This document shows positions 1 to 8,353 of a stretch of 64,000 bases of DNA, one piece after another. The stretch spans positions 103,358 to 167,357 of the forward strand of contig NZ_JACYUG010000009.1 of NCBI RefSeq assembly GCF_014841615.1, read 5' to 3'. The number at the start of each line of letters is the position of its first letter. The first letter of the stretch is position 1. The position numbers and the translations under genes were made by a program. Under the pieces are notes generated by a model, which was not told the origin of the DNA, ran no database searches, and saw only the letters and a list, made by a program, of their open reading frames with translations. Source of the stretch: Sphingomonas sp. CFBP 8760. GTDB taxonomy: Bacteria; Pseudomonadota; Alphaproteobacteria; Sphingomonadales; Sphingomonadaceae.

Positions 1-209
1 GCCAGCCGGTCGAGCAGCGACGCGCTTTCGTCGGCATATTGCGCCAGCAGGTCGAACGTCTGGAACTGTTCCAGATAATGCGTCGTGAAATGCTCGTCGA
101 CGACCAGCGTCTCCGCCAGCTGCTCGATCGAGGCGCGGACGTGGCGCAGCTCGACGGCGAGCGCGGCGTGGAGGGGGCCGATCGGCAGGGAAGGATGAGG
201 CTGGGCCAT
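1..209 (-). CDS. Partial protein of unknown function, last gene of the chemotaxis operon
   Basis: Only the first 69 codons are present; the gene runs off the left edge. The visible N-terminus begins MAQPHPSLPIGPLH and continues as a charged, probably helical segment with no membrane stretch or recognisable motif. It starts 27 bases after the cheD stop on the same strand, so it is probably co-transcribed with the Che genes. No strong ribosome binding site is visible before this ATG. I do not recognise the family; a chemotaxis role is inferred from position only. Confidence 0.5.
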   Translation of the reverse strand, partial: MAQPHPSLPIGPLHAALAVELRHVRASIEQLAETLVVDEHFTTHYLEQFQTFDLLAQYADESASLLDRL

Positions 210-236
210 GGGATGCGGAACCGTTCGGAAAAAGGG

Positions 237-764
237 TCAGAAGAGTTCGAGTTCGCCGCCGTGGACCGGCACGACCGGCGCGCGCGGGAGCGGTACGGAT
301 TCGGCGACGAACGACGAACGCGCCTTGCCCTCGAAGGGCATGAATTCGATCTTGCGCGCGCGGGTGCCGCCGACGTCGACATGGCCGATGGCGATCCCCT
401 CGGTCTCGACGAAGCGGCGTGCGAACACCGCGTTGTCGTGGCCGATCCCGCCCAGCCCGGCGATGATGTTGGCACCGCCATAGATGTGCGCGCGCAATCG
501 TGAACGAATCGCCCCCTTCTGCATCATCGCGTTGATGAGCAGCTCCATCGCATGGACGCCGTAACGCTGCATCTCGTGCGCGCCCACCGTCTGCCCGGCG
601 TCGGGGCGGCCGAGCAGGAAGTGGTTCATGCCCCCGACATGCGCGACGCCGTCGTGCAGGCACACCGCGATGCACGATCCGAGCAGCGTCGACAGGATGC
701 TGCCGGGCCGGTCGGTCGCCAGATGCTCGCCCTGCACCAGATTGATGCGCCGCGCGACCGTCAC
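237..764 (-). CDS. cheD: Chemoreceptor glutamine deamidase CheD
   Basis: This 175-residue protein is a CheD-family deamidase, which converts specific glutamines of methyl-accepting chemotaxis proteins to glutamate and so tunes adaptation. The family catalytic pieces are visible: Cys31 in TLLGSCIAVCLHD and His48 in GGMNHFLL. The glycine-rich stretch HIYGGANIIAG near residue 95 is also typical. Its start overlaps the stop of the preceding cheY by four bases, so translation is probably coupled. Length is normal for the family, and the neighbours (cheY, cheB, cheR) confirm the role. Confidence 0.95.
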   Translation of the reverse strand: MTVARRINLVQGEHLATDRPGSILSTLLGSCIAVCLHDGVAHVGGMNHFLLGRPDAGQTVGAHEMQRYGVHAMELLINAMMQKGAIRSRLRAHIYGGANIIAGLGGIGHDNAVFARRFVETEGIAIGHVDVGGTRARKIEFMPFEGKARSSFVAESVPLPRAPVVPVHGGELELF

Positions 765-1150
765 GTCAGCTCGCCGAACACGCGCTCGATCTTCTCCTTC
801 AACGCCGCCGGCGCGAAGGGTTTGACGAGGTAGTTGTTGACGCCCAGCGACGCGGCTTTCTGCACCACCTCGCGGTCCGACGATCCGGTCAGCATGATGA
901 ACACGGTCTTCCCGATCACCGGGTCGCCGCGCACCTCCTCCAGGAATTGCAGGCCGTCCATGAACGGCATGTTGTAGTCCGAGACGATCAGGTGGACCCG
1001 GTCGCTCTTGATCGCCGCCAGCGCCTCGGGCGCGGTGCCCTTGTCGCGCACGTCCTTGAAACCCAGGTCCTGCAGCGACCGGCGAATCATCGCCCGCATG
1101 CTCGCCTGGTCGTCGACGACCATCACCTTGATCTGCGCCGCAGCCGGCAT
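761..1150 (-). CDS. cheY: CheY-type single-domain response regulator (second copy)
   Basis: A 129-residue stand-alone receiver domain. Visible receiver residues are the acidic pair Asp13-Asp14, the phosphoacceptor Asp58 in LIVSDYNMPFMDG, the Thr of MLTGSS and the Lys of YLVKPF. It would take phosphate from CheA and act on the flagellar switch or serve as a phosphate sink. The start is the ATG at 1150, with a GGGAG sequence upstream; extension further upstream would run into cheB. It lies between cheB and cheD and is the second CheY of the operon. Which copy binds the motor cannot be told from sequence alone. Confidence 0.93.
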   Translation of the reverse strand: MPAAAQIKVMVVDDQASMRAMIRRSLQDLGFKDVRDKGTAPEALAAIKSDRVHLIVSDYNMPFMDGLQFLEEVRGDPVIGKTVFIMLTGSSDREVVQKAASLGVNNYLVKPFAPAALKEKIERVFGELT

Positions 1151-1154
1151 GTCG

Positions 1155-2198
1155 TTATGCTCCCACTTTCGCTTGACGCATGCCGCACGCCGCGAGGATC
1201 GCCTCGGGCATCGCGGACAGGCTCGTTTCCTTTTCGACCGCACCCAGCTCCATCGCTGCACGCGGCATCCCGTAGACCACGCAGCTTTCGCGCGACTGGC
1301 CGAGCGTGCGGGCCCCCGCCTGACGCATCGCCAGCAGCCCTTCGGCCCCGTCGCTGCCCATCCCGGTCAGGATCGCCCCCACCGCCGCCGCGCCGCGACG
1401 CGACGCGACGGAGTGGAACAGCACATCGACCGATGGGCGATGGCCGCTCACCAGATCGCCGGTGCGCAGGCGGATGACGCTGCCGGTGGTGCCGGCCAGT
1501 TCCATGTGCCGCTCGCCACCCGGCGCGATGTACGCGGTGCCGGCGACGATCGGCGCCCCGTCGCGCGCCTCCTCCACGTTGATCCGGCAATCGCGGTTCA
1601 GCCGTTCGGCGAAGCTGCCGGTGAAGGCGCCGGGCATGTGCTGGACGATCAGGATCGGCGGGCAATCCGCCGGCATCGCGCCCAGCAGCGAGAACAGCGC
1701 CTCGACTCCGCCGGTGGACGATCCGATCGCGATCAGCGCATCCTCGCGCGCCCGGCCGCCGGTGATCGGCGTGGCGGTGCGGACCGGGCCGCCGGGGCGG
1801 ACCGCGGACCGCGCCGCCGCCTTCACCTTGGCCCGCAGCAGCGCACCGTCGCGCGCCAGTTCCTCGGCGCTGCCCGACGGCTTGGCGATGCAGTCGACCG
1901 CGCCCAGGCGCAGCGCCTCGATCGTCACCGCCGCGCCGCGCGCGGTCAGCGTCGAACACATCACCACCGGCATCGGCCGCAGCCGCATGATCCGCTCCAG
2001 GAAGGACAGCCCGTCCATCCCCGGCATCTCCACGTCGAGCGTGATGACGTCCGGCCGCAGCGTCTTGATCATCTCGCGCGCGGTGTTGGGTTCGGGCGCC
2101 TGGCCGACCACCTCGATCTCGGGGTCGGCAGACAGGATGCGGGTCAGCACCGCGCGGATCGCCGCGCTGTCGTCGACCACCAGGGCACGGATCGTCAT
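1155..2198 (-). CDS. cheB: Chemotaxis response regulator protein-glutamate methylesterase CheB
   Basis: A 347-residue CheB: an N-terminal receiver domain (phosphoacceptor Asp55 in TLDVEMPGMDG), a linker, and a C-terminal methylesterase domain. The catalytic triad is recognisable as Ser161 in GSSTGG, His187 in IVQHMPG and Asp283 in TGMGSDGAEG. It removes methyl groups from receptor glutamates when phosphorylated by CheA. Its ATG overlaps the cheR stop (ATGA), and the next cheY begins four bases after its stop. Start chosen because it opens directly into the receiver beta-strand IRALVVDDS. Confidence 0.96.
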   Translation of the reverse strand: MTIRALVVDDSAAIRAVLTRILSADPEIEVVGQAPEPNTAREMIKTLRPDVITLDVEMPGMDGLSFLERIMRLRPMPVVMCSTLTARGAAVTIEALRLGAVDCIAKPSGSAEELARDGALLRAKVKAAARSAVRPGGPVRTATPITGGRAREDALIAIGSSTGGVEALFSLLGAMPADCPPILIVQHMPGAFTGSFAERLNRDCRINVEEARDGAPIVAGTAYIAPGGERHMELAGTTGSVIRLRTGDLVSGHRPSVDVLFHSVASRRGAAAVGAILTGMGSDGAEGLLAMRQAGARTLGQSRESCVVYGMPRAAMELGAVEKETSLSAMPEAILAACGMRQAKVGA

Positions 2199-3085
2199 CG
2201 CGCTGGCCCGTCCTGCCTGACGTAGATGGTCTGGCCGCACGCCTTCATCTTCGCCGCCGCCGGCCCGATCAGCCGTTCGGAATGCCCGATGTACAGGTGG
2301 CCGCCGGGTGCCAGCTGGTCGACCAGCCGGGCCTCCAGTTCCGCCTTCGCGGCATCGTCGAAATAGATCATGACGTTGCGGCAGAAGATCGCGTCGTATT
2401 TCTGGCGCATCGGCCACGGCGCGAACAGGTTCAGCACCCGCGCGGTCACCATCGCCCGCGCCTCCTCGGCGATGGCGAAGTCGCCGCCGGGGCCGGGCTT
2501 CACCCACGCCGCCCGGTAATCGGCCGGGATCGCGGACACGATGTTGTCGGCATAGGTCGCCCGCTGCACGTTCTCCACCATCGGCGGCGACAGGTCGGTC
2601 GCCAGCAGCTTCACGTCGGCGTTGCGCAGCCATCCCGCCTGCCCGCGGTCACGCCCCAGCAGGCAGAGCGCGATCGTGTAGACCTCCTCGCCGCTGGAAC
2701 AGCCCGCCGACCAGATGCGGACGGGCCGATGGCGCGCCGCCTCCTTCAGCGTCGGGATCACCTCGGCCTTGAAGTGCTCGAAATGATGGTTCTCGCGAAA
2801 GAAATGCGTGTGGTTGGTGGTCAGCGACACCACCATCGCCGCCCGTTCCTGCGCATCAGACTGCACCAGCCGGACATAGTCGCGGAAGGTGGACAGCCCG
2901 TGCATCCGCAGCCGCCGCGACAGTCGTCCGTGGACCAGCGTCTTCTTGATATCGGTCAAGTGGATGCGGGCATCGCTCTGCATGATCGCGGCGATCGCCG
3001 CGAACTCGGCATTGCCGAGCGGCGGACCGTTCGTGCCGTGCTCGGGCGCCGTCGCGCTGCCAAGGGAAAGGGCGGCGTCGGTCAC
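2195..3085 (-). CDS. cheR: Chemotaxis protein-glutamate O-methyltransferase CheR
   Basis: A 296-residue SAM-dependent methyltransferase that methylates chemoreceptor glutamates. The N-terminal helical domain is followed by the SAM-binding motif RIWSAGCSSGEE (about residues 123-134) and by FCRNVMIYFD further on. The chosen start is a GTG whose last bases form the cheW stop (GTGA), as at most junctions in this operon. It is the natural partner of cheB, and its likely receptor docking site is the C-terminal EWTSF of the chemoreceptor at 51479-53350. Confidence 0.95.
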   Translation of the reverse strand: MTDAALSLGSATAPEHGTNGPPLGNAEFAAIAAIMQSDARIHLTDIKKTLVHGRLSRRLRMHGLSTFRDYVRLVQSDAQERAAMVVSLTTNHTHFFRENHHFEHFKAEVIPTLKEAARHRPVRIWSAGCSSGEEVYTIALCLLGRDRGQAGWLRNADVKLLATDLSPPMVENVQRATYADNIVSAIPADYRAAWVKPGPGGDFAIAEEARAMVTARVLNLFAPWPMRQKYDAIFCRNVMIYFDDAAKAELEARLVDQLAPGGHLYIGHSERLIGPAAAKMKACGQTIYVRQDGPAR

Positions 3086-3576
3086 GCGGCGAGATCCAGC
3101 TGGCGCGTCAGCGCCAGCGCGTCGAGATCGAGCAGCAGCACCATGATGCCGTCGGTGCTGCCCTGCGCGGCCTCGATCGTGCGCGACGTGGTCTTGACCA
3201 GCCCGGCGATCACGCTCGGCTCGCCGACCTCGACATCGGGGGCGGGACGAATTTCCGAATCCTTGATGAGGACGATGTCCGCCACCTCGTCCACCAGGAA
3301 GCCGGCCTGCTTGCCGTCGACGTTGACGACCAGGATGCACGACCGCGCGTGGATCACGCTCGGCGTCCAGCCCAGCCGTTCGGCGAGGCCGACGACGGGC
3401 ACCACGGTGCCGCGCAGGTTGGTCACGCCCTTGATGTACGACGGCACGCCCGGCAGCGGGGTCGGCTCGTCCCATTCGCGGATCTCGATCAGCGAGGCCA
3501 TGTCGATCCCGAAGATCTGCTCGCCGAGGGAGAAGGTGACGATCTTGCGCTCGTCGGATGCTTGCGTGCTGCTCAT
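3082..3576 (-). CDS. cheW: Chemotaxis coupling protein CheW
   Basis: A 164-residue CheW domain protein that bridges chemoreceptors and CheA in the signalling array. Family hallmarks are the opening strand KIVTFSLGEQIFGID, the YIKGVTNLRGTVVPV segment and VDEVADIV. It sits between cheA and cheR with 4-base overlaps at both ends (cheA stop/cheW ATG and cheW stop/cheR GTG). No extra domain is present. It is the only stand-alone CheW in the window. Confidence 0.95.
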   Translation of the reverse strand: MSSTQASDERKIVTFSLGEQIFGIDMASLIEIREWDEPTPLPGVPSYIKGVTNLRGTVVPVVGLAERLGWTPSVIHARSCILVVNVDGKQAGFLVDEVADIVLIKDSEIRPAPDVEVGEPSVIAGLVKTTSRTIEAAQGSTDGIMVLLLDLDALALTRQLDLAA

Positions 3577-5852
3577 GCGGCCAGTCCTTTCTGGGGGTAG
3601 CGGTTCAGGGGGGCGGACGGGCCGACCAGTGCCTCGATATCGAGGATCAGGGCGATCGAACCGTCGCCGAGGATGGTGGCGCCGCCCAGGCCGCGGATCG
3701 GGTGGAGATTCTGGTCGAGGCTCTTGATGACGACCTCGCGGCGGTCGTCGATCGTGTCGACCATCAGACCGACATGGCCCGCGGTCTCGCTCTCGACGAT
3801 GATGACCAGCGATTCCTCCGGCGTGCGCGCATCGTTGTCCGCGAAGCCGAAGGTGCGGGTCAGGCGGCGGACGGGCAGGTAGTTGCCACGCAGCTCGATC
3901 ACCTCGCCGGTCGTCGTGGTCGGGCGGACCTGGCCCGGTTCGGGCTGTACCGTCTCGATCACGTTGGCCAGCGGCAGCACGAAGCGCTGCCCCGCCAGCC
4001 GCACGATCATCCCTTCGAGGATGGCGAGCGTCAGCGGCAGCACCATCGTGAAGGTCGTGCCCTTGCCGGGGGTCGAGGCGATCTCGACCCGCCCGCCCAG
4101 CGCCTCGACGTTCGATCGCACCACATCCATGCCGACGCCGCGACCGGAGATGTTCGAGATCGTCTCCGCCGTCGAGAAGCCCGGCGCGCAGATCAGCTGG
4201 TCGATCTCCTCGTCGGTCAGCACCGCGTCGGGGGCGACGATGCCCTTCTCGACCGCCTTGGCACGCACCCGCGCGCGGTCGATGCCGCCGCCGTCGTCGG
4301 CGACCCGCACGAAAATGCGCGCGCCCTTCTGTTCGGCGGACAGCTTGATCGTGCCCTGCGCGGGCTTGCCGGCGGCCAGCCGCTTCTCCGGGCTTTCGAT
4401 ACCGTGGTCGACGGCGTTGCGGATCATGTGGGTCAGCGGGTCGCCGATCTTTTCGATCACGCCCTTGTCGACCTCGGTCGTCTCGCCCGTCGTCTCCAGC
4501 GTCACCTGCTTGCCGGTTTCGGCGGACAGGTCGCGCAGCATCCGGGGCACGCGGCTGAACGCCTGCTTGATCGGCTGCGCGCGCAGCGACATCACCGTGT
4601 CTTGGATCTCGCGCGTCAGGCGCGACAGTTGCGGCAGTTCGACGCGTTCCTGATCCTTGGGGCTGAGCCGATCCGCCAGGATCGAGCCGCGGATCACCAG
4701 TTCGCCGACCAGGTTGAGCAGCATGTCGAGCTTGGTCAGATCGACGCGGATCGTCTGCGCCGCGACCTCGTGCGTGCGCTGCACCTCCGCCTCGTCGACG
4801 CGCACCGGTGCGGGGCGCACCGGCGGCGGGGCGACCGGCGCCACGGCGGCCGGCACCGGCGGCACGGGCGCGGCGGCGATCGGGGTCGCGATCAGCGTCG
4901 GCACCTCGGCCAAGGCGACTGGCGCGGGCACCGGCGCCGGTACCGGTGCCGGCACGGGGGCCACCGCGAGCGGCGCCGCGATCGCGGTCGACACGATGTC
5001 CGGCGATATCTCGCGGACGATGTCGACGATCGATTCAGGCGCGACGAAATCGAAACAGTCGCCGATCGCCGATTCCTCGACCGTACCGGGCACGCTGATC
5101 GTCCAGCCGAGATAGGCGTGTTCGGGTTCCAGGTCGCGCAGCGACGGCAGGCGCGACAGGTCGACGCCGGTGATGGTGCCGCCGAGCATCTCCAGCTCGC
5201 GCACGATCAGCATCGGCTCGCCGCCATTGGCGAGCGCCGCGTCGGAGGGGACGAAGGTGACCGTCCAGGGCAGCGGTGCATCCGCGACCACCGGCTGGGC
5301 ATCGTCGAGCAGGTCGAGCGTCACCGTGACCGGCTCGAACCCGAACGGATCGAACGGCTCGACCGAGGCGGTGACGGGCTCGAACCCGAACGGATCGTCC
5401 TCGACCACCGCGACGGGCGCGGGGGCGGGCGCGGCGGCCACAGGCGCGGGCGCCGCCTCCGCCACGCCGCGATCGGCCAGCACCTGGTCAAGCGCGGCGG
5501 CGACGGCGGCATCGGCGGGCAGCGGGCTCGTCCCCTGCGCGGCGGCGACATGGTCGGCCAGCACGTCGAACGCGGTCAGCATCACGCGGGTGACGCCCGG
5601 CGTCGGGGCGATCCGGCCGGCGCGCACCTCGTCCAGCACGTTCTCGAACCGGTGCGAGAAGGCGGTCAGCGCGGCATGGCCGAACGCGCCCGCGCCGCCC
5701 TTGATCGAATGGACCGCGCGGAACACGCCGGCGATCACCCCGGCGGAAACGTCGCCGTCCGCCATGGCCGACAGGCCCGCTTCCGCGGTGGCCAGACCCT
5801 CGGCGCATTCCTCGAAGAAGATCGCCTGGATATCGTCGAGATCGTCGCTCAC
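3573..5852 (-). CDS. cheA: Chemotaxis histidine kinase CheA
   Basis: A 759-residue CheA. Domain order: N-terminal HPt with phosphorylated His48 in FRAVHSIKGGAG; a long Ala/Pro-rich linker; then the dimerisation, HATPase and C-terminal CheW-like domains. ATP-lid motifs visible are HMIRNAVDHGIE, VADDGGGID and GRGVGMDVV. The linker contains a tandem DPFGFEPVT repeat and a (PAPV)n stretch, and I see no clear P2 domain in it, so CheY/CheB docking may differ from the enteric protein. It phosphorylates both CheY proteins and CheB. Start overlaps the stop of the upstream cheY. Confidence 0.96.
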   Translation of the reverse strand: MSDDLDDIQAIFFEECAEGLATAEAGLSAMADGDVSAGVIAGVFRAVHSIKGGAGAFGHAALTAFSHRFENVLDEVRAGRIAPTPGVTRVMLTAFDVLADHVAAAQGTSPLPADAAVAAALDQVLADRGVAEAAPAPVAAAPAPAPVAVVEDDPFGFEPVTASVEPFDPFGFEPVTVTLDLLDDAQPVVADAPLPWTVTFVPSDAALANGGEPMLIVRELEMLGGTITGVDLSRLPSLRDLEPEHAYLGWTISVPGTVEESAIGDCFDFVAPESIVDIVREISPDIVSTAIAAPLAVAPVPAPVPAPVPAPVALAEVPTLIATPIAAAPVPPVPAAVAPVAPPPVRPAPVRVDEAEVQRTHEVAAQTIRVDLTKLDMLLNLVGELVIRGSILADRLSPKDQERVELPQLSRLTREIQDTVMSLRAQPIKQAFSRVPRMLRDLSAETGKQVTLETTGETTEVDKGVIEKIGDPLTHMIRNAVDHGIESPEKRLAAGKPAQGTIKLSAEQKGARIFVRVADDGGGIDRARVRAKAVEKGIVAPDAVLTDEEIDQLICAPGFSTAETISNISGRGVGMDVVRSNVEALGGRVEIASTPGKGTTFTMVLPLTLAILEGMIVRLAGQRFVLPLANVIETVQPEPGQVRPTTTTGEVIELRGNYLPVRRLTRTFGFADNDARTPEESLVIIVESETAGHVGLMVDTIDDRREVVIKSLDQNLHPIRGLGGATILGDGSIALILDIEALVGPSAPLNRYPQKGLAA

Positions 5853-6214
5853 GGGCAGACGCGGCGGATCGCCGTTCCCAGCTTGGTGGCGTCGAACGGC
5901 TTGGTGATCCAGCCGGTCGCCCCGGCCTGACGCGCGCGCGCCTTCTTCTCGTCGGAGAATTCGGTGGACAGGACCAGGATCGGCACGCCGCGGAATTCCG
6001 GCTTGGCGCGCACCGCCTCGATCAGCTCGAACCCGTCCATCTCGGGCATGTTGATGTCGGTGATGAGCAGATCGGGCTTCACCTCGATCATGCGCTCCAG
6101 CCCGTGGCGGCCGTCATTGGCCGCCTCGATCGTGAACCCCTGCGCGGTCAGCGACGCCTTCAGCAGCATTCGCATGCTGGCTGAATCATCGACGGTAAGG
6201 ATGGTCTTGCTCAC
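5849..6214 (-). CDS. cheY: CheY-type response regulator (first copy)
   Basis: A 121-residue receiver domain with acidic pocket Asp9-Asp10, phosphoacceptor Asp53 in LLITDINMPEMDG, the Ser/Thr of VLSTEFS and the conserved Lys in WITKPFD. It immediately precedes cheA, the usual position of the principal motor-binding CheY in alphaproteobacterial operons, but its function relative to the second copy is inference. The start is a GTG at 6214 that overlaps the stop of the STAS gene (GTGA); the next residues, SKTILTVDDS, open the first beta-strand. Confidence 0.94.
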   Translation of the reverse strand: MSKTILTVDDSASMRMLLKASLTAQGFTIEAANDGRHGLERMIEVKPDLLITDINMPEMDGFELIEAVRAKPEFRGVPILVLSTEFSDEKKARARQAGATGWITKPFDATKLGTAIRRVCP

Positions 6215-6570
6215 GAGTTCAGTTCCTTCTGGCTTTCGAGCCCGATCGCCTCGGCGAGCCGGCAATGGGTGACGCGCTCCACGAAGGCCGCGCTCGGATC
6301 GACGATGGCGAAGCGGCGACCGGCCGCGACCGCTTCCGCATGGGCGGCGATCAGCAGCTGCAGCGTCGCCTGCCCGATGCTTTCGACCTGCGATGCGTCG
6401 ACCTCGATCAGGTCGTCGAAGTCGGCGGCCAGCACCAGCCGGACGCGGATGTCCTCGGCGGTGACGGTGGTGCAGTGAGCGGGCAGGCACACCATGCGGT
6501 CGGTCGGGGCACCCGGCCCGGTGATCGACGGCATGGGCGACGGCTCAGGCGGGAACAGCGTTGAAGTCAT
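6211..6570 (-). CDS. STAS-domain protein (CheA-linked anti-sigma antagonist-like)
   Basis: A 119-residue protein whose residues from about 25 on form a STAS fold, with the stretch IEVDASQVESIGQATLQLLI carrying the conserved Ser environment. STAS proteins of this type often sit just upstream of cheY-cheA in alphaproteobacterial chemotaxis operons; the exact role is not established. The start at 6570 overlaps the end of motA by 26 bases and is supported by GAAGAGG a few bases upstream. A later Met (residue 13) has no such site. The gene is translationally packed between motA and cheY. Confidence 0.85.
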   Translation of the reverse strand: MTSTLFPPEPSPMPSITGPGAPTDRMVCLPAHCTTVTAEDIRVRLVLAADFDDLIEVDASQVESIGQATLQLLIAAHAEAVAAGRRFAIVDPSAAFVERVTHCRLAEAIGLESQKELNS

Positions 6571-7429
6571 TTTTCGCCTCTTCGAGTGCGGTTTCCAGCT
6601 GGTGGAAGGTGGGGGCCTTGGCGGAAGGGGTCATGCGCCGGGCGATCTCGATCGCGACCTGCGTCGGCAGCCCCTGGGCGTGCGCGACGATCGCGGTCTT
6701 GACGATGCCGAACGGCTTGCTGTCGCCCTCGATGGTTTCCTGAAGCTTGGCGGCGAGCGGCCCGACCAGGCAGTAGGCAAGCAGCACGCCCATGAACGTG
6801 CCGACCAGCGCGCCGCCGATCATCGCGCCCAGCACCTCGGTCGGCTGGTCGATCGATCCCATCGTCTTGATGACGCCCAGCACCGCGGCGACGATGCCGA
6901 TCGCGGGCAGGCCGTCGGCCATCTGCTGCAGCGCGTGCTGCGGGGCCAGCTCCTCGTGATGGTGCTTCTCGATGTCGTTTTCCATCGCCTCGGCGATCTG
7001 GTGCGGGTCCTCGAAGCTGACCGTCATCATGCGCAGGTAGTCGCACACGAACTCCACCAGGTGATGGTCGGCGAGGATGCGGGGATAGCGCGAGAAGAAG
7101 CTGCTTTCCTTGGGGTTGTCGAGATGCGGCTCGATCGCGGTGGCGCCGCCCTTCTTGAAGGCGGACAACAGGCCGTAGAGCAGCGTCAGCAGGTCCTTGT
7201 AGTCGCTGTCCTTCCAGCGACCGCCCTTGAACGAGCGGACCAGCCCCTTGCCGGCCAGCTTCACCGTCGGCATGGAATTGGAGACGATGAACGCCCCGAT
7301 CGCCGCGCCGCCGATGGCCATCATCTCGTGCGGCAAGGCGTGCAGCACGATATCCATCTTGCCGCCGGAGATGATGAAGCTGCCGAACACGCAACCGAGG
7401 ATGACGAGAAGGCCGACGGCATTCAGCAT
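6545..7429 (-). CDS. motA: Flagellar motor stator protein MotA
   Basis: A 294-residue inner-membrane stator subunit. It has the MotA pattern of two N-terminal membrane segments, a large cytoplasmic loop (including VEFVCDYLRMM and the charged HHHEEL segment) and two further membrane segments around MADGLPAIGIVAAVLGVIK and GGALVGTFMGVLLAY. With MotB it forms the ion channel that drives flagellar rotation. It appears to be the first gene of the chemotaxis operon. MotB, its obligate partner, is not in the window. Confidence 0.95.
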   Translation of the reverse strand: MLNAVGLLVILGCVFGSFIISGGKMDIVLHALPHEMMAIGGAAIGAFIVSNSMPTVKLAGKGLVRSFKGGRWKDSDYKDLLTLLYGLLSAFKKGGATAIEPHLDNPKESSFFSRYPRILADHHLVEFVCDYLRMMTVSFEDPHQIAEAMENDIEKHHHEELAPQHALQQMADGLPAIGIVAAVLGVIKTMGSIDQPTEVLGAMIGGALVGTFMGVLLAYCLVGPLAAKLQETIEGDSKPFGIVKTAIVAHAQGLPTQVAIEIARRMTPSAKAPTFHQLETALEEAKNDFNAVPA

Positions 7430-7465
7430 GATGAAAGGGCCGATCCGAAACAGAAGTGTAGGGAG

Positions 7466-7471
7466 ATTATA
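7466..7471 (-). promoter_or_regulatory. Candidate -10 element of the motA/che operon promoter
   Basis: The minus strand carries a perfect TATAAT 37 bases before the motA start codon, in the short gap after the upstream methyltransferase gene. No good TTGACA-like -35 is visible at 16-18 bases, so this could be an activator-dependent promoter or chance. I do not see a sigma-28 or sigma-54 style flagellar promoter here. Confidence 0.35.
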
Positions 7472-7507
7472 GGACGACCGCCGCGGCGCCGGTCGATCCG
7501 CGCCGGA

Positions 7508-8353
7508 TTATGCCGCGATGCGCAGCCGCGACGCCGGCACGCGGGCGGCGCGATCCTGCCAGTCGATCACCGCGCAATAGTTGCGCAGGCGATTCTCCTC
7601 CATCCGGGCGAGCAGCGGGTTGTCGTGGAACGGCAGCAGCTGCGCCGCCACGTCGCCGCTCCACGGCGCATCCGCCGCAAAGACGACGCCCAGCCCGAAC
7701 ACCGCCGGCAAGAACGCAAACGCCAGTTCGCGGCCATCGGCGCGCGCGCCGGCAACGAAATCCTCCACCGCGGTCAGCACGCCGTTCGCTGGCCCGCCCT
7801 CGTGCGCGGCGAAGGCGAACTGCCCCGCGCCGCGGAACCCGCCGCCGGGGACGAGGCCCTTATTGCCCGGCACCACGCCATCGTCGAAGCTGTGCGGATG
7901 CCGCACCCCAGCCGGAATGCGCGCCGGCGCGTAATAGGAGTCGCGCCGCCCGCACGGCCAGTTCACGTCGTGCATGAACGCCAGCAGCGGCTTGCCGTCG
8001 CGCTGCGACAGCCGGTCGGCGATCGCCAGTTCGTTTGACACCGTGTAATAATTATGGTCGCCGTCGATCACCCAGGCATCGACATGGTCCAGCGTCGGCA
8101 TCGCCTCCAGGCTGGCCTGCGCTAGATGGCGGACATGGGGGGCACCCGCCACCCAGTCGAGGAACTGGGGCTTGGGGCTGGGATCGATGCTTGTCAGCCG
8201 GCCGCCGGCCGCCACCGCATGATCGGCAAGATGCTGCGACATGCCGCCGAACTCCGCGCCGACCTCCACGATCTCGCGTGCGCCGGCCTTGTCCAGGCAA
8301 CCAAGGATAATGGCGGAAAATTCGCTCATCGAATGAATCAGCAGGTCGGTCAT
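7508..8353 (-). CDS. Class I SAM-dependent methyltransferase
   Basis: A 281-residue protein with a Rossmann methyltransferase opening, EIVEVGAEFGGMSQHLADHA, an acidic residue closing the next strand (LTSIDPSP) and VDAWVIDGDHNYYTV. This pattern is typical of Methyltransf_24-like enzymes that modify glycans or small molecules. Its ATG overlaps the stop of the upstream HAD-type gene (ATGA), so the two form a unit. The substrate is unknown. Position beside the che operon and flaF suggests modification of a surface or flagellar glycan, which is inference only. Confidence 0.8.
   Translation of the reverse strand: MTDLLIHSMSEFSAIILGCLDKAGAREIVEVGAEFGGMSQHLADHAVAAGGRLTSIDPSPKPQFLDWVAGAPHVRHLAQASLEAMPTLDHVDAWVIDGDHNYYTVSNELAIADRLSQRDGKPLLAFMHDVNWPCGRRDSYYAPARIPAGVRHPHSFDDGVVPGNKGLVPGGGFRGAGQFAFAAHEGGPANGVLTAVEDFVAGARADGRELAFAFLPAVFGLGVVFAADAPWSGDVAAQLLPFHDNPLLARMEENRLRNYCAVIDWQDRAARVPASRLRIAA

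Noticed and set aside
3558..5930. Long plus-strand open frame (790 codons) opposite cheA
   Set aside because: High-GC antisense shadow: Arg/His/Asp-rich composition, no domain, and fully inside a clear cheA gene.
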